From an uncultured bacterium (GTDB lineage: Bacteria; Bacteroidota; Ignavibacteria; UBA10030; BY39): a stretch of 64,000 nucleotides of DNA. A model generated the notes under the pieces. It did not search any database. It was not told where the DNA came from and saw nothing but the letters and a program-made list of their open reading frames with translations. Below are positions 27,712-36,442 of this stretch, piece after piece (the first letter of the stretch is position 1; the number at the start of each line of letters is the position of its first letter). The stretch covers positions 62,001 through 126,000 of the forward strand of contig CALCJK010000003.1 in the NCBI GenBank assembly GCA_937967455.1, in the 5' to 3' direction. Position numbers and translations under genes: made by a program.

Positions 27712-29411
27712 AACGAGGTGACTTAACAGAAGAAAAAACAAAAATTGATGTAAGATCGCTTTTTGAATTTAGCAAGATAGTTAATCAAGATGTAAGTATT
27801 GAGTTTATTATAAATTTTTTGATACTTACATTGATGGGAAAGTTGGTATGTACTAAGGCAATGGTTTTTTTAAGAAATGAAAACGGTGAATTTTATGTTA
27901 AACTTTCAAAGGGTTTACAGGGTAAATCAAAAAAATTTAAACTAACAAAGAATTATTTGAAATTAGTAAACACAAGTAAATTAAAAGGGCAAAATGGTAA
28001 ATTCGTAAGATATTTAAAAAATTCTGGAATAAAATTCCTCATTCCCTTAATATACAGGGATAAAATACTTGGTTATATAGGGTTTAGTAGATTTGAAGAT
28101 CGAAAAATAAATAAGGAGGAAGCAAATTATTTAAACTCTATCGCGAATATCGCAGCATCAGCATTACAGCAAAAATTAAACAGAGATGAATTAGTGAATC
28201 TTAATAGGGAATTAGACAAAAAGATTCACCAGATGAATACACTTTTTGATCTCAGTAAAGAGTTTGCAACTGTTTTGAATGAGGAGAATTTAATAAAACT
28301 GTTTACATTATCTTTAATGGGACAGATTGGAATTTCCCAATATGGCATCTTTTTTAAAGAAAAAGGTATAATGAAGACAGTTTCATCACGGTTAACAGAA
28401 AATGTTGATTGTGATTTTTTGGAGGGAATTTGTAATCTTAAAAAACCAGAACTAACAACTCAATTATCTAATCGTTTAATAAGGAAAAAACTAGAGAGAA
28501 TTGGTATCCAAGCCATTGTCCCGATGACTCTTCGTGATGAAGTACGTGGCATTTTGTTGCTGGGAGAAAAAATGAATAAGAGTGCTTATTCAGATTCTGA
28601 TCTAGAATTTTTATATTCATTAAGTAACATTGCTATAATTTCACTTGAAAATTCACGTTTACTGAAGGAAGCTATTGAAAAACAAAAAATGGAAGATGAT
28701 TTGTTAATTGCTAAAGAAATACAACAAGGACTTATTCCAAAATTATTACCACAGCATAAAGACTTAGATTTATCAGCGATAAATATTTCTTCAAAGATTG
28801 TGGGTGGTGATTATTATGATATTATTGATTTAGATAAGAGAAAATTTGTATTTGCAATTGCAGATGTTTCGGGTAAAGGTACAGCTGCATCACTACTAAT
28901 GGCAAGTATACACGCAATGTTTCATACTCTTTTACCGCTTGATATGCCTCCATCTGAACTTGTGAAAAGAATGAACAATTTAATCTTTGATAATACTTCA
29001 AACGATCGCTTTATTACTTTTTTTTATGGTATTTTAGATGTTGAGACGAAGTTGTTCACATATGTTAATGCTGGGCATAATTTACCCATTTTATTAAAGA
29101 ATAATGACAAAATTATCCGACTTGATAAGGGTGGTGTAATTCTTGGAGTTACAAAAGAATTTATCACTTATGAGGAAGGGAATATAAAATTGGAATGCGG
29201 CGATCTCCTTTATTTTTTCACAGATGGTGTAACCGAAGCAATGAATGCTGAAAATGTTGAATTTGGTGAGGATCGGTTAATAAAGATTCTCCGTGCATCA
29301 AAGAACTTATCTGCAAAAGAAATTCAAAATATTATCGTGGATAATCTTAAGAATTATTGCGGTGAAAATCAATCTGATGATATAACAATGATTGTGGCTA
29401 AAATATTGTAA
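27708..29411 (+). CDS. Cytoplasmic tandem-GAF PP2C (SpoIIE-type) phosphatase
   Basis: 567 residues, no membrane segments. Two GAF-like domains (about 15-160 and 180-325) precede a short helical linker (KQKMEDDLLIAKEIQQGLIP) and the PP2C domain (VGGDYYDI, ADVSGKGTAASL, FFTDGVTEAMN). With the membrane phosphatase at 24796 this gives one switch two input branches, one membrane and one cytosolic. The start overlaps the kinase stop by ATGA. Confidence 0.88.
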   Translation: MKRGDLTEEKTKIDVRSLFEFSKIVNQDVSIEFIINFLILTLMGKLVCTKAMVFLRNENGEFYVKLSKGLQGKSKKFKLTKNYLKLVNTSKLKGQNGKFVRYLKNSGIKFLIPLIYRDKILGYIGFSRFEDRKINKEEANYLNSIANIAASALQQKLNRDELVNLNRELDKKIHQMNTLFDLSKEFATVLNEENLIKLFTLSLMGQIGISQYGIFFKEKGIMKTVSSRLTENVDCDFLEGICNLKKPELTTQLSNRLIRKKLERIGIQAIVPMTLRDEVRGILLLGEKMNKSAYSDSDLEFLYSLSNIAIISLENSRLLKEAIEKQKMEDDLLIAKEIQQGLIPKLLPQHKDLDLSAINISSKIVGGDYYDIIDLDKRKFVFAIADVSGKGTAASLLMASIHAMFHTLLPLDMPPSELVKRMNNLIFDNTSNDRFITFFYGILDVETKLFTYVNAGHNLPILLKNNDKIIRLDKGGVILGVTKEFITYEEGNIKLECGDLLYFFTDGVTEAMNAENVEFGEDRLIKILRASKNLSAKEIQNIIVDNLKNYCGENQSDDITMIVAKIL

Positions 29412-29413
29412 TT

Positions 29414-29442
29414 TTGATTATTTACTATACAATTATTATTTT
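29414..29442 (+). promoter_or_regulatory. Weak candidate promoter of the HD-domain gene
   Basis: TTGATT, 17 nt, TATTTT in the 49-nt gap before ATG 29461. Spacing fits the other candidates, but the -10 is poor. Confidence 0.25.
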
Positions 29443-29460
29443 TTATAAAAAATTTTGAAC

Positions 29461-30009
29461 ATGAATAGAGAAGAAGCTCTAAAATTATTACATAATTATG
29501 TTTCAAATGATGCTCTAAGAAAACATATGTATGCTGTTGAAGCAGCAATGAGAGCATATGCTCGAAAACTAAGTGAGGATGAAGAAAAATGGGCAATTGT
29601 TGGTTTATTACATGACTTTGATTATGAAATGTATCCAAATGCTCCAGATCATCCACTGAAGGGTTCTGAAATCTTAAGGCAAATAGGTGTTGATGAGGAT
29701 ATAATCAAAGCTATTCTTGGTCATGCTTCATATACTAATGTGCCACGTGATACAAAAATGGCAAAAGTTCTTTATGCTGTAGATGAATTGTGTGGTTTTA
29801 TAACAGCTTGTGCTTTAGTAAGACCAAATAAAATTTCAGACTTGGAGGCTGTCTCAGTCAAAAAAAAGATGAAAGATAAAGCATTTGCCAAAAATGTTAA
29901 CAGAGATGAGATAATCCAGGGAGCAGAAGAATTAGGTGTTGAACTGACAGAACATATTAATTTTGTTATCAATGCGATGAAGTCAATTTCAAACAATTTA
30001 GGATTATAA
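29461..30009 (+). CDS. HD-domain (HDIG) hydrolase-like protein
   Basis: 182 residues. A metal-binding HD motif in VGLLHDFDYE (near residues 46-55), an earlier His in LRKHMYAVEAAMRA, and a later His in ILGHASYTNVP. Probably a phosphohydrolase; nucleotide versus other substrate cannot be told. ATG 29461 is used rather than TTG 29455. Followed after 2 nt by a methyltransferase. Confidence 0.82.
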   Translation: MNREEALKLLHNYVSNDALRKHMYAVEAAMRAYARKLSEDEEKWAIVGLLHDFDYEMYPNAPDHPLKGSEILRQIGVDEDIIKAILGHASYTNVPRDTKMAKVLYAVDELCGFITACALVRPNKISDLEAVSVKKKMKDKAFAKNVNRDEIIQGAEELGVELTEHINFVINAMKSISNNLGL

Positions 30010-30011
30010 AG

Positions 30012-30674
30012 ATGTTGCCGAGAATACTTGAACCAGAAGTGATGGATACAATAGAAGACGCTCTTGAATACGATGCAATGGATTTCACTGATGTTAATAC
30101 AGCATTTGCTGAAAGAGCAGTAGAGCTTTTACCACCAGAGGGAATCATTATAGATTTAGGAACTGGCACTGCAAGGATACCAATATTAATAACGGAGCTT
30201 AATCCTAGATTGAAAATAATTGCTACAGATTTATCAAAAAATATGCTTGAAGTGGGAAAAAAAAATGTAAGTAAATCAAAATTTAAAGATAACATAGTCT
30301 TATTAACTGTTGATGCTAAACATCTTCCATATCCAGATCATTTTTTTGATGGTGTTATATCAAATAGTTTAATACATCATATTCCTGATCCGTTACAGGT
30401 TTTTAAAGAAATAAACAGGGTGGCAAAGTCTACAGCAACAATTTTTTTAAGGGATTTAATAAGACCTGATAATGAAGTACAACTAAATGATTTATTACTG
30501 AAATATGCTTCAGACTGTAATGAACATCAAAGAAATTTATATAAGGACTCGTTATTAGCTTCTTTAACAATTAAAGAAGTAGAACAATTAGTCAAAGAAT
30601 CAAATCTCACAAGATGCATTATATATCAATCTTCAGATCGTCATTGGTCGATTGAAAGGTTATGGGAGTTATAA
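30012..30674 (+). CDS. Class I SAM-dependent methyltransferase
   Basis: 220 residues. SAM-binding motif I is IIDLGTGTARI (near residues 45-55), the motif II acidic residue is in IIATDLSKNML, and motif III follows NSLIHHIPDPLQVFKEI (UbiE/COQ5 style). The substrate is unknown. It ends the block before the 268-nt hydrogenase promoter region. Confidence 0.85.
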   Translation: MLPRILEPEVMDTIEDALEYDAMDFTDVNTAFAERAVELLPPEGIIIDLGTGTARIPILITELNPRLKIIATDLSKNMLEVGKKNVSKSKFKDNIVLLTVDAKHLPYPDHFFDGVISNSLIHHIPDPLQVFKEINRVAKSTATIFLRDLIRPDNEVQLNDLLLKYASDCNEHQRNLYKDSLLASLTIKEVEQLVKESNLTRCIIYQSSDRHWSIERLWEL

Positions 30675-30707
30675 TTTTTGTAAACAGTTGGGGCCATTTA
30701 ATAACCT

Positions 30708-30750
30708 ATTCAATTTGTTGAATTCTTCAACAAAAATTTCAATATTGAAA
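30708..30750 (+). promoter_or_regulatory. Cluster of TTCAA/TTGAA inverted repeats, candidate activator sites
   Basis: Two overlapping and one adjacent perfect inverted repeats: ATTCAA-TTTG-TTGAAT (30708-30723), TGTTGAA-TTC-TTCAACA (30716-30732) and TTTCAATATTGAAA (30737-30750). They lie about 90-130 nt upstream of a sigma-54-like promoter, the usual distance for enhancer-binding activators. The regulator is unknown. Confidence 0.45.
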
Positions 30751-30839
30751 AATAGCATAAATTATTTTAAAAAATAAGAAAAGCAAATTTGAAGTTTTTC
30801 TCAAATCAATTTAATTTGCATATATTTCGATTTTGAAAA

Positions 30840-30856
30840 TTGGCACTTAAATTGGG
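30840..30856 (+). promoter_or_regulatory. Predicted sigma-54 (RpoN) promoter of the hydrogenase operon
   Basis: TTGGCAC-N5-TTGGG. The GG of the -24 box and the first G of the -12 box are exactly 10 nt apart, as in the consensus TGGCAC-N5-TTGC; only the final C of the -12 GC is changed to G. The start point would fall near 30867, about 75 nt before the first gene. Sigma-54 control of hydrogenase genes is known in other bacteria. Confidence 0.55.
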
Positions 30857-30942
30857 TATTATTTTGGTTTGAAATAGTAATATTTCTCCCCGATTAACAG
30901 TTAGAATAGTTCTTTTTCTAGTAAAAATTAATTTATAAACTT

Positions 30943-31485
30943 ATGAAGAAAAAGATAATCATTATTGGTTTAGGTAATGAATATATATCAGATGATGGTG
31001 TTGGAGTAAAAGTTGTGAGACAACTCCAGAAACAAATAAAAGATAATGGAGAAATCACAGACTGGTTTGATATAAAATTTGAAGAGCTTGCAATCGGTGG
31101 CTTGGGAATTATTGATGTTATTAGTGGATATGATATATGCATAATTATCGATGCAATATATACACGCAAAAAAAAAGTTGGAACAATATACAGATTCGTT
31201 CAGAGAACGGACAAAGAAATTAAAGAAGTAAAATCATCTCATCAGATAAGCCTTTCACAAGTTCTTACATTAGCTCAAATTTTAAATATTAAAATACCTG
31301 AGCTAGTAGTAGTATATGGAATAGAGGTTAAGGATGTAACGACTTTTAATGAAGCTTGTACACCTGAAGTTGAAAGAAAGATAAAAAATTTAGCTTTATT
31401 GGTTTATAACGATTTTGTAAATTTTAATATACAATATATTTCTTGTCAACCTATTGATATATATTTTGAAGAAGAATTGATGTAA
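30943..31485 (+). CDS. [NiFe]-hydrogenase maturation protease
   Basis: A 180-residue endopeptidase of the HyaD/HycI/HoxW family that trims the C-terminus of the large subunit after nickel insertion. GLGNEYISDDGVGV at residues 9-22 holds the first metal-sensing Glu/Asp; IIDAIYTRKKKVG and SSHQISLSQ hold the Asp and His equivalents. Its target is most likely the large subunit at the end of the same operon (44776), which keeps a 27-residue tail beyond the DPCFGCATH motif. The other hyp maturation genes are not in the window. Confidence 0.9.
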   Translation: MKKKIIIIGLGNEYISDDGVGVKVVRQLQKQIKDNGEITDWFDIKFEELAIGGLGIIDVISGYDICIIIDAIYTRKKKVGTIYRFVQRTDKEIKEVKSSHQISLSQVLTLAQILNIKIPELVVVYGIEVKDVTTFNEACTPEVERKIKNLALLVYNDFVNFNIQYISCQPIDIYFEEELM

Positions 31486-31510
31486 TCCTAAAAATTTTTA
31501 AGGAGAATTT

Positions 31511-32197
31511 ATGGATAATTTAAATTTTCAATCAGCTGGGTATATGAGTAAAAAAGAGGTGGAATTAAGAAGAATTTTTCTCGAACAGGTGAATTATATT
31601 CCAGCGGGTGAGAGGATTAAAAGATGTATTCAGTGCGGCACCTGTACTGGATCTTGTCCTGTAAGTTATGCTATGGATATTTCACCACGCCAATTGATTG
31701 CACTTTTTCGTGCGGGGGAGATGGAAACAATTATGAAAAGTCGTACAATCTGGATTTGCGCATCTTGTTATGCATGTACAACCAGATGTCCTTCTGGTAT
31801 TAAGATTACGGATATTATATATGCACTTAAAAGGACTGCTATGGAGAAAAATTATATATCTCAAGCAAATCAAGTGCAGATACTGGCAAATCTTTTTGTT
31901 AATAATTTAATGAAATATGGGAGATTACATGAGGGAACCCTAATAAGAAATTATTATCTTAAAACCAGTTTATGGAAATTATTTAAACTTATTCCATTAG
32001 CTAAGAAATTGTATCAAACGAAGAGATTATCTTTATTTCCTAAGCGAATAAATGCATATCATTCACTATCAAAAATAATCAAGAAAGCTCAGGAAATTGA
32101 TCTAAGAATAACTGCCCCGCCGTTAGAATATTCTCCTGAATATGTAGGTTATAGAACATTGGGTGAAATGAAACTCGAACAAAGGAAAGGTGAATAA
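31511..32197 (+). CDS. hdrC: HdrC-like heterodisulfide reductase subunit C
   Basis: A 228-residue protein with two 4Fe-4S sites: CIQCGTCTGSCP (near residues 38-49) and CASCYACTTRCPSG (near 82-95). It relays electrons between HdrA and HdrB. The C-terminal helical region (EVGYRTLGEM-like end) is also typical. A good taaggag site precedes the ATG, and hdrB begins on the base after its stop. Confidence 0.9.
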   Translation: MDNLNFQSAGYMSKKEVELRRIFLEQVNYIPAGERIKRCIQCGTCTGSCPVSYAMDISPRQLIALFRAGEMETIMKSRTIWICASCYACTTRCPSGIKITDIIYALKRTAMEKNYISQANQVQILANLFVNNLMKYGRLHEGTLIRNYYLKTSLWKLFKLIPLAKKLYQTKRLSLFPKRINAYHSLSKIIKKAQEIDLRITAPPLEYSPEYVGYRTLGEMKLEQRKGE

Positions 32198-33079
32198 ATG
32201 AAATACGCATACTATCCAGGATGTAGCCTGGAAAAAACACAAAGAGGATATGATCAATCTGTTAGAGAAATTTTTAAAATTCTTGGACAGGAGTTGATTG
32301 AAATCGAAGATTGGAATTGTTGTGGTGCTACAATGTATATGTCGGTAAAGGAGACTGTATCATTGGCTGTATCTGCACGTAATCTTGCTATAGCCGAAAA
32401 GATGGGACTTGATATTGTGGCTCCTTGTAGTTCCTGTTTTACTGTATTGGCAAAAACCAATCGAATATTAAATCAAGTACCAGAAATGCATCAAAATGTT
32501 AATGAAGCACTTTCAGAAAGCGGATTGAGCTATAGTGGTAAAACCCGTGTTCGTCATCCTCTTGATATTTTAGTTAACGATATCGGAATTGAATCGATAA
32601 TTCATAAAACCAAACGTAGCTTAAATGGACTTAAAGTTGCTCCATATTATGGCTGTCAGATAGTAAGACCTGAAAAAGGGTTTGATGATCGCGAGAATCC
32701 AGTACTAATGGATAAGTTATTTAATAAATGTGGTGCTGAAATAGTGTATTATCCTATGAAAGTAAGATGTTGTGGTGGAATGTTAATGACTACATTTGAA
32801 GATACGGCATTAAAGTTAAATAAAGAACTATTGGAGTGTGCTCAGAAACATCAAGCTGACATAATTGTGACAACCTGTCCTTTGTGTCACATGAATTTAG
32901 AAGGATATCAGGATCGAATTAATGAAATATATAATACTAAATTTAATATGCCAATTTTGTATTTCACACAATTGCTTGGTATCGTGCTGGGTCTACCAGA
33001 ATCAAGCTTAGGTTTAGATTCTAGTTTTATCCCAATGCCTCAAAAATTAAAATCCATAATGGAGGTTCAATATGTATAA
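32198..33079 (+). CDS. hdrB: HdrB-like heterodisulfide reductase subunit B
   Basis: 293 residues with two CCG domains. Site 1: YYPGCSLE, WNCCGATMYM, CSSC. Site 2: YYGCQIVRP, RCCGGMLMTT, TTCPLCHMNL. In methanogens these hold the noncubane clusters that cleave CoM-S-S-CoB; outside methanogens HdrB-like proteins reduce other disulfides or act in electron bifurcation. The natural acceptor is unknown here. The last 8 nt overlap the hdrA-like gene, whose ggagg site lies inside hdrB. Confidence 0.9.
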   Translation: MKYAYYPGCSLEKTQRGYDQSVREIFKILGQELIEIEDWNCCGATMYMSVKETVSLAVSARNLAIAEKMGLDIVAPCSSCFTVLAKTNRILNQVPEMHQNVNEALSESGLSYSGKTRVRHPLDILVNDIGIESIIHKTKRSLNGLKVAPYYGCQIVRPEKGFDDRENPVLMDKLFNKCGAEIVYYPMKVRCCGGMLMTTFEDTALKLNKELLECAQKHQADIIVTTCPLCHMNLEGYQDRINEIYNTKFNMPILYFTQLLGIVLGLPESSLGLDSSFIPMPQKLKSIMEVQYV

Positions 33080-33944
33080 AGAGAAAACAGAAGGTAACGG
33101 TCAAGTAAAAATTGGTGTTTATATTTGTCATTGCGGTGTAAATATTGCAGCTACTGTAAATGTAGTTGCTGTTCGGGAGTTTATATCTAAGCAGCCTAAT
33201 GTTATCATAGCTCGCGATTATAAATTTATGTGTTCTGACCCCGGCCAGGATTTGATTAAACAAGATATTAAAAATTTGGGTATAAATAGGGTTGTTGTAG
33301 CTGCATGCTCTCCATTAATGCATGAACTTACTTTTAGGGTTGCTGCAGAAACAGCTGGACTTAATAGATATCTCGTACAAATTGCCAATATTAGAGAACA
33401 TTGTTCATGGGTGCATGACGATAGAGATGCGGCCACAGAAAAAGCAAAAGCATTGGTTAACGCCGCTGTGAAGCGAGTTGCACTTCATAAAGAACTTCAA
33501 ATTACAAAGCAACCTTTAAATAAAAATACATTAATAGTTGGTGGTGGAATTGCAGGAATTCAAGCCGCTCTTGAGATTGCTAATGCTGGATATCATGTTT
33601 ATCTTGTAGAAAGGGAGCCTTCAATTGGTGGTAAAATGGGCCTGTTTGATAAAACATTTCCCACACTCGACTGTGCCGCTTGTATCTTAACTCCAAAGAT
33701 GGTATCTGTTGGTCACCGTAAAGATATTACTCTTTTAACCTACTCTGAAATTGAGGGTGTATCTGGTTATATTGGGAATTTTAAAGTAAAAGTTCGTAAA
33801 AAAGCTAGATATGTAGATACAGAAAAATGTACCGGTTGCGGACAGTGCTGGAGTAACTGCCCTGCTACTAGAATTCCGACAGGTCGAGCAATATATTTTG
33901 GTGATAAATTAGTAAATGAAATTTCTACAAAACCAAAAGAATAA
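33072..33944 (+). CDS. HdrA N-terminal half (split HdrA)
   Basis: 290 residues, less than half of a usual HdrA of about 650. Present: the N-terminal domain (GVYICHCGVNIA, CSDPGQDLI, VVAACSPLMHELTFR, NIREHCSWVH), the Rossmann FAD motif VGGGIAGIQAALEIANAG near residue 155, the LDCAACILTPKMV segment and one 4Fe-4S site CTGCGQCWSNCP. It stops cleanly after that site, with no frameshift. The rest of HdrA (from the AIY-QAVP segment) is found at 40471, fused to another module. The two chains probably assemble to one FAD domain. Confidence 0.88.
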   Translation: MYKEKTEGNGQVKIGVYICHCGVNIAATVNVVAVREFISKQPNVIIARDYKFMCSDPGQDLIKQDIKNLGINRVVVAACSPLMHELTFRVAAETAGLNRYLVQIANIREHCSWVHDDRDAATEKAKALVNAAVKRVALHKELQITKQPLNKNTLIVGGGIAGIQAALEIANAGYHVYLVEREPSIGGKMGLFDKTFPTLDCAACILTPKMVSVGHRKDITLLTYSEIEGVSGYIGNFKVKVRKKARYVDTEKCTGCGQCWSNCPATRIPTGRAIYFGDKLVNEISTKPKE

Positions 33945-33946
33945 AA

Positions 33947-34339
33947 ATGCTTCTTTCAGAAATTGTTAAAATACTATCTTGTTATGTGTTTGCTTGTGAT
34001 AATCGTTTAGATATCGATATAAAATTTGGATGTGCATCTGATCTTATGAGTGATGTGCTTGCCTTTTCACAACCTGATGCTGTATTATTAACAGGGCTTG
34101 TTAACTCTCAGACAATTCATACTGCATACATATCAGAAATAAGGGCAATTGTATTTGTTAGAGGTAAAAAGCCTACAGAAGATATTGTTCAATTAGCTGA
34201 AAGTAAATCTATACCTTTACTCTGTACAAACTATTCAATGTATGAAGCGTGTGGGTTGTTGTATAAAGCTGGTTTGGAATCAACTATGGAATTTGTTCCA
34301 CCAAATTCATCAAAAAAGTCATTTAATAGTTCTTTTTAA
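33947..34339 (+). CDS. DRTGG-domain protein (first copy)
   Basis: 130 residues, a stand-alone DRTGG domain. The GCASDLMSDVLAF segment (near residues 25-37) and a Rossmann-like core (AIVFVRGKKPTEDIVQLAE, SIPLLCTNYSMYEACGLLY) are shared with the copy at 36098. DRTGG domains occur next to HydABC-type hydrogenase genes and in phosphotransacetylases; their biochemical role is unclear. It overlaps the ATPase gene by one base. Confidence 0.83.
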   Translation: MLLSEIVKILSCYVFACDNRLDIDIKFGCASDLMSDVLAFSQPDAVLLTGLVNSQTIHTAYISEIRAIVFVRGKKPTEDIVQLAESKSIPLLCTNYSMYEACGLLYKAGLESTMEFVPPNSSKKSFNSSF

Positions 34340-34764
34340 TGAATGAGTTTTTTTCACAAACCTATGAAATAAAAGGTAAAGATTTTCAAAATGCAGGAAA
34401 AGTTTCAACAGGTATCAAAACTTTATTAAAACAATTGGGCATAAAACCGGAAATAATCAGAAAAGTTGCTATTGCATGTTATGAAGCTGAAATGAATATA
34501 GTTATGTATGCAAAAACAGGAACAATGAAATTGGATATAGATACAAAAAAAATAAAAATTACTGTCTTAGATCAAGGTCCTGGTATTCAAGATATAGATC
34601 TTGCAATGAAAGAAGGGTACTCAACTGCAACACCAGAAATGCGAGAAATGGGTTTTGGTGCTGGAATGGGTCTGCCTAATATTAAAAAGAATTCTGATGA
34701 ATTTAAAATTGAGTCTTCTATTGGTGAAGGAACAAAACTTGAAATTACAATATTTATTAACTGA
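34339..34764 (+). CDS. RsbT/RsbW-like GHKL ATPase
   Basis: 141 residues. The N-box equivalent is VAIACYEAEMNIVMYAKTG, the G1 box VLDQGPGIQDID and the G2 box GAGMGLPNIKKNSDEF. It resembles small anti-sigma-type serine kinases that sit with DRTGG and Fe-S hydrogenase-like genes. Its partner is probably encoded in the same block rather than the RsbW-like set 7 kb upstream. TTTTTAATGA junction with the DRTGG stop. Confidence 0.85.
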   Translation: MNEFFSQTYEIKGKDFQNAGKVSTGIKTLLKQLGIKPEIIRKVAIACYEAEMNIVMYAKTGTMKLDIDTKKIKITVLDQGPGIQDIDLAMKEGYSTATPEMREMGFGAGMGLPNIKKNSDEFKIESSIGEGTKLEITIFIN

Positions 34765-34766
34765 GA

Positions 34767-36092
34767 ATGCAGAACGATTTTAGATCAATAAAAATTGATA
34801 GCGAAAAATGCCAAGGACGAATGGCATGTATGCGTATTTGTCCAACGCAGGCAATAAGAGTTAAAAATCGTAAAGCTATCCTGATAAATGAAAAATGCAT
34901 TGACTGTGGGATGTGTGTAAGAGTTTGTCCAAATAATGCAGTGATTCCAAAAACAAGTTCGTTTAGTGATTTTTCAAAATTCAAATACACAATTGCATTA
35001 CCTTCACCTGTTTTATATTCACAATTTAAAGTTGAAATTACTCCAAGTTTGATATTAAATGCTTTTAAGAAAATTGGTTTTGATGATGCATATGATGTAG
35101 CTTGCGCTTCTGAAGCCGTGAGTATTGCAATTCAAGAATTTTTAGATACCAATTTTACACATCAACCTTATATATCTCCTTTTTGTCCAGTGATTGTGAG
35201 ATTAGTTCAAATAAGATACCCAAACTTGCTGGAACAACTAATCCCAATCGATTCACCAATGGAAATTGCTGCACGTGAAGCTAAAAATCTAAAAATGAAA
35301 GAAACAGGTTTGAGTGCAAAAGATATTGGTGTTATATATATAACTCCCTGCCCAGCAAAGATGATTGCAATTAAAAATCCTCCGAGGAAAAAATATTCTT
35401 TTGTGGATGGAGCAATTTCTATTGCTGAAATATATCCAAATTTAATTCAAGCACTGACCAAATCAAATGATGATGGATCCAAGAGTGAAATTAAAGGAAT
35501 TGGATTAGGTTGGCCAATGTTAGGTGGACAAGTATCAACACTTAAAGCTCACGATACGATTGCAATTGCAGGTATCTTAGAAGTAATCAGAATTTTTGAA
35601 GAGATTGAAAATGGAAAACTTAAAAACATTAAATATATTGAATGTCATTCCTGCAATACTGCATGTGTAGGTGGATCTTTAAATATTGAAAATCCTTATA
35701 TCGCAAGAAATCGTGTCATAAAAATGTTAGAAAAATATGGTAACACACCATGCCAGGATAGAAATTATATAAAAAACTTAATACAAAAGAATTTCTTTTC
35801 GTTACCGGGTAAGATTCCACCAACACCAATAGCTCCAATTGATAGTGATATATCACAAGCCTTGAAAAAAATACAGGAAAAAGCAAATATATATGAAAAG
35901 TTGCCGAAAATTGACTGCGGTGCTTGTGGCTCCCCTGACTGCAATACATTTTCTGAAGATGTGATTACAAACAACGCTGAGCTTGATGATTGTGTTTTTA
36001 TTGCACTGAAAAAATTTGATAATGCAACAGTAAAATCATCGGATATCATAAAAAAACACTTAAATAAAATTTATAAAAATTTTGATAACTGA
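34767..36092 (+). CDS. [FeFe]-hydrogenase-like Fe-S protein, probable sensor
   Basis: 441 residues. Two ferredoxin-type 4Fe-4S sites (CQGRMACMRICP, CIDCGMCVRVCP) precede a [FeFe]-hydrogenase large-subunit core. H-cluster ligand positions are kept: SPFCPVIVRL (near 137), TPCPAKM (near 193) and ECHSCNTACVGG (near 291-302). The proton-transfer Cys of the usual TSCCP motif is Phe here, which argues against fast turnover. A C-terminal Fe-S domain (CGACGSPDCNTF, near 381) is typical of group C/D sensory-type proteins. Its neighbours are regulatory, so a redox or H2 sensor is the likely role. Confidence 0.82.
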   Translation: MQNDFRSIKIDSEKCQGRMACMRICPTQAIRVKNRKAILINEKCIDCGMCVRVCPNNAVIPKTSSFSDFSKFKYTIALPSPVLYSQFKVEITPSLILNAFKKIGFDDAYDVACASEAVSIAIQEFLDTNFTHQPYISPFCPVIVRLVQIRYPNLLEQLIPIDSPMEIAAREAKNLKMKETGLSAKDIGVIYITPCPAKMIAIKNPPRKKYSFVDGAISIAEIYPNLIQALTKSNDDGSKSEIKGIGLGWPMLGGQVSTLKAHDTIAIAGILEVIRIFEEIENGKLKNIKYIECHSCNTACVGGSLNIENPYIARNRVIKMLEKYGNTPCQDRNYIKNLIQKNFFSLPGKIPPTPIAPIDSDISQALKKIQEKANIYEKLPKIDCGACGSPDCNTFSEDVITNNAELDDCVFIALKKFDNATVKSSDIIKKHLNKIYKNFDN

Positions 36093-36097
36093 AAATA

Positions 36098-36442
36098 ATG
36101 AAATTAGCAGAAATTATTAAAATATTAAATCTGAACGTCATAACTGGTGAAAATGATTTAGACAAAGAAGTAAATGGTGGTTATGCGAGCGATTTATTAA
36201 GTGATGTAATTGCTAATGCCCAAAATGGTCAATTATGGATTACTATGCAGACTCATGTAAATATTGTTGCTGTAGCTGTTCTAAAAGAACTCTTAGCAAT
36301 AATTATTGTAAATGGAAGAAACCCTGCTGATGATACTATACAGAAAGCAAAAGAGCAGGGGGTGGTAATTTTATCTAGCAATTTATCCGCATTTAAGTTA
36401 TGCGGAAAATTATATGAATTAGGTATTGGCAAAGATGTTTAA
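36098..36442 (+). CDS. DRTGG-domain protein (second copy)
   Basis: 114 residues, paralogous to the protein at 33947: shared opening (KLAEIIKILNLNVITG against LLSEIVKILSCYVFAC) and shared GYASDLLSDVIANAQ motif. The two copies flank the [FeFe]-like gene and may form a heteromer. Stop and start overlap with the PHP gene by one base. Confidence 0.83.
   Translation: MKLAEIIKILNLNVITGENDLDKEVNGGYASDLLSDVIANAQNGQLWITMQTHVNIVAVAVLKELLAIIIVNGRNPADDTIQKAKEQGVVILSSNLSAFKLCGKLYELGIGKDV

Noticed and set aside
33072-33944. Short HdrA explained by a frameshift or assembly error
   Set aside because: The missing half exists 6.5 kb downstream in a different gene with its own start and ribosome site, and the DNA after 33944 codes for an intact DRTGG gene.
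34767-36092. A catalytic [FeFe] hydrogenase
   Set aside because: The proton-transfer Cys is replaced and the neighbours are regulatory; the catalytic enzyme of the operon is the [NiFe] one.
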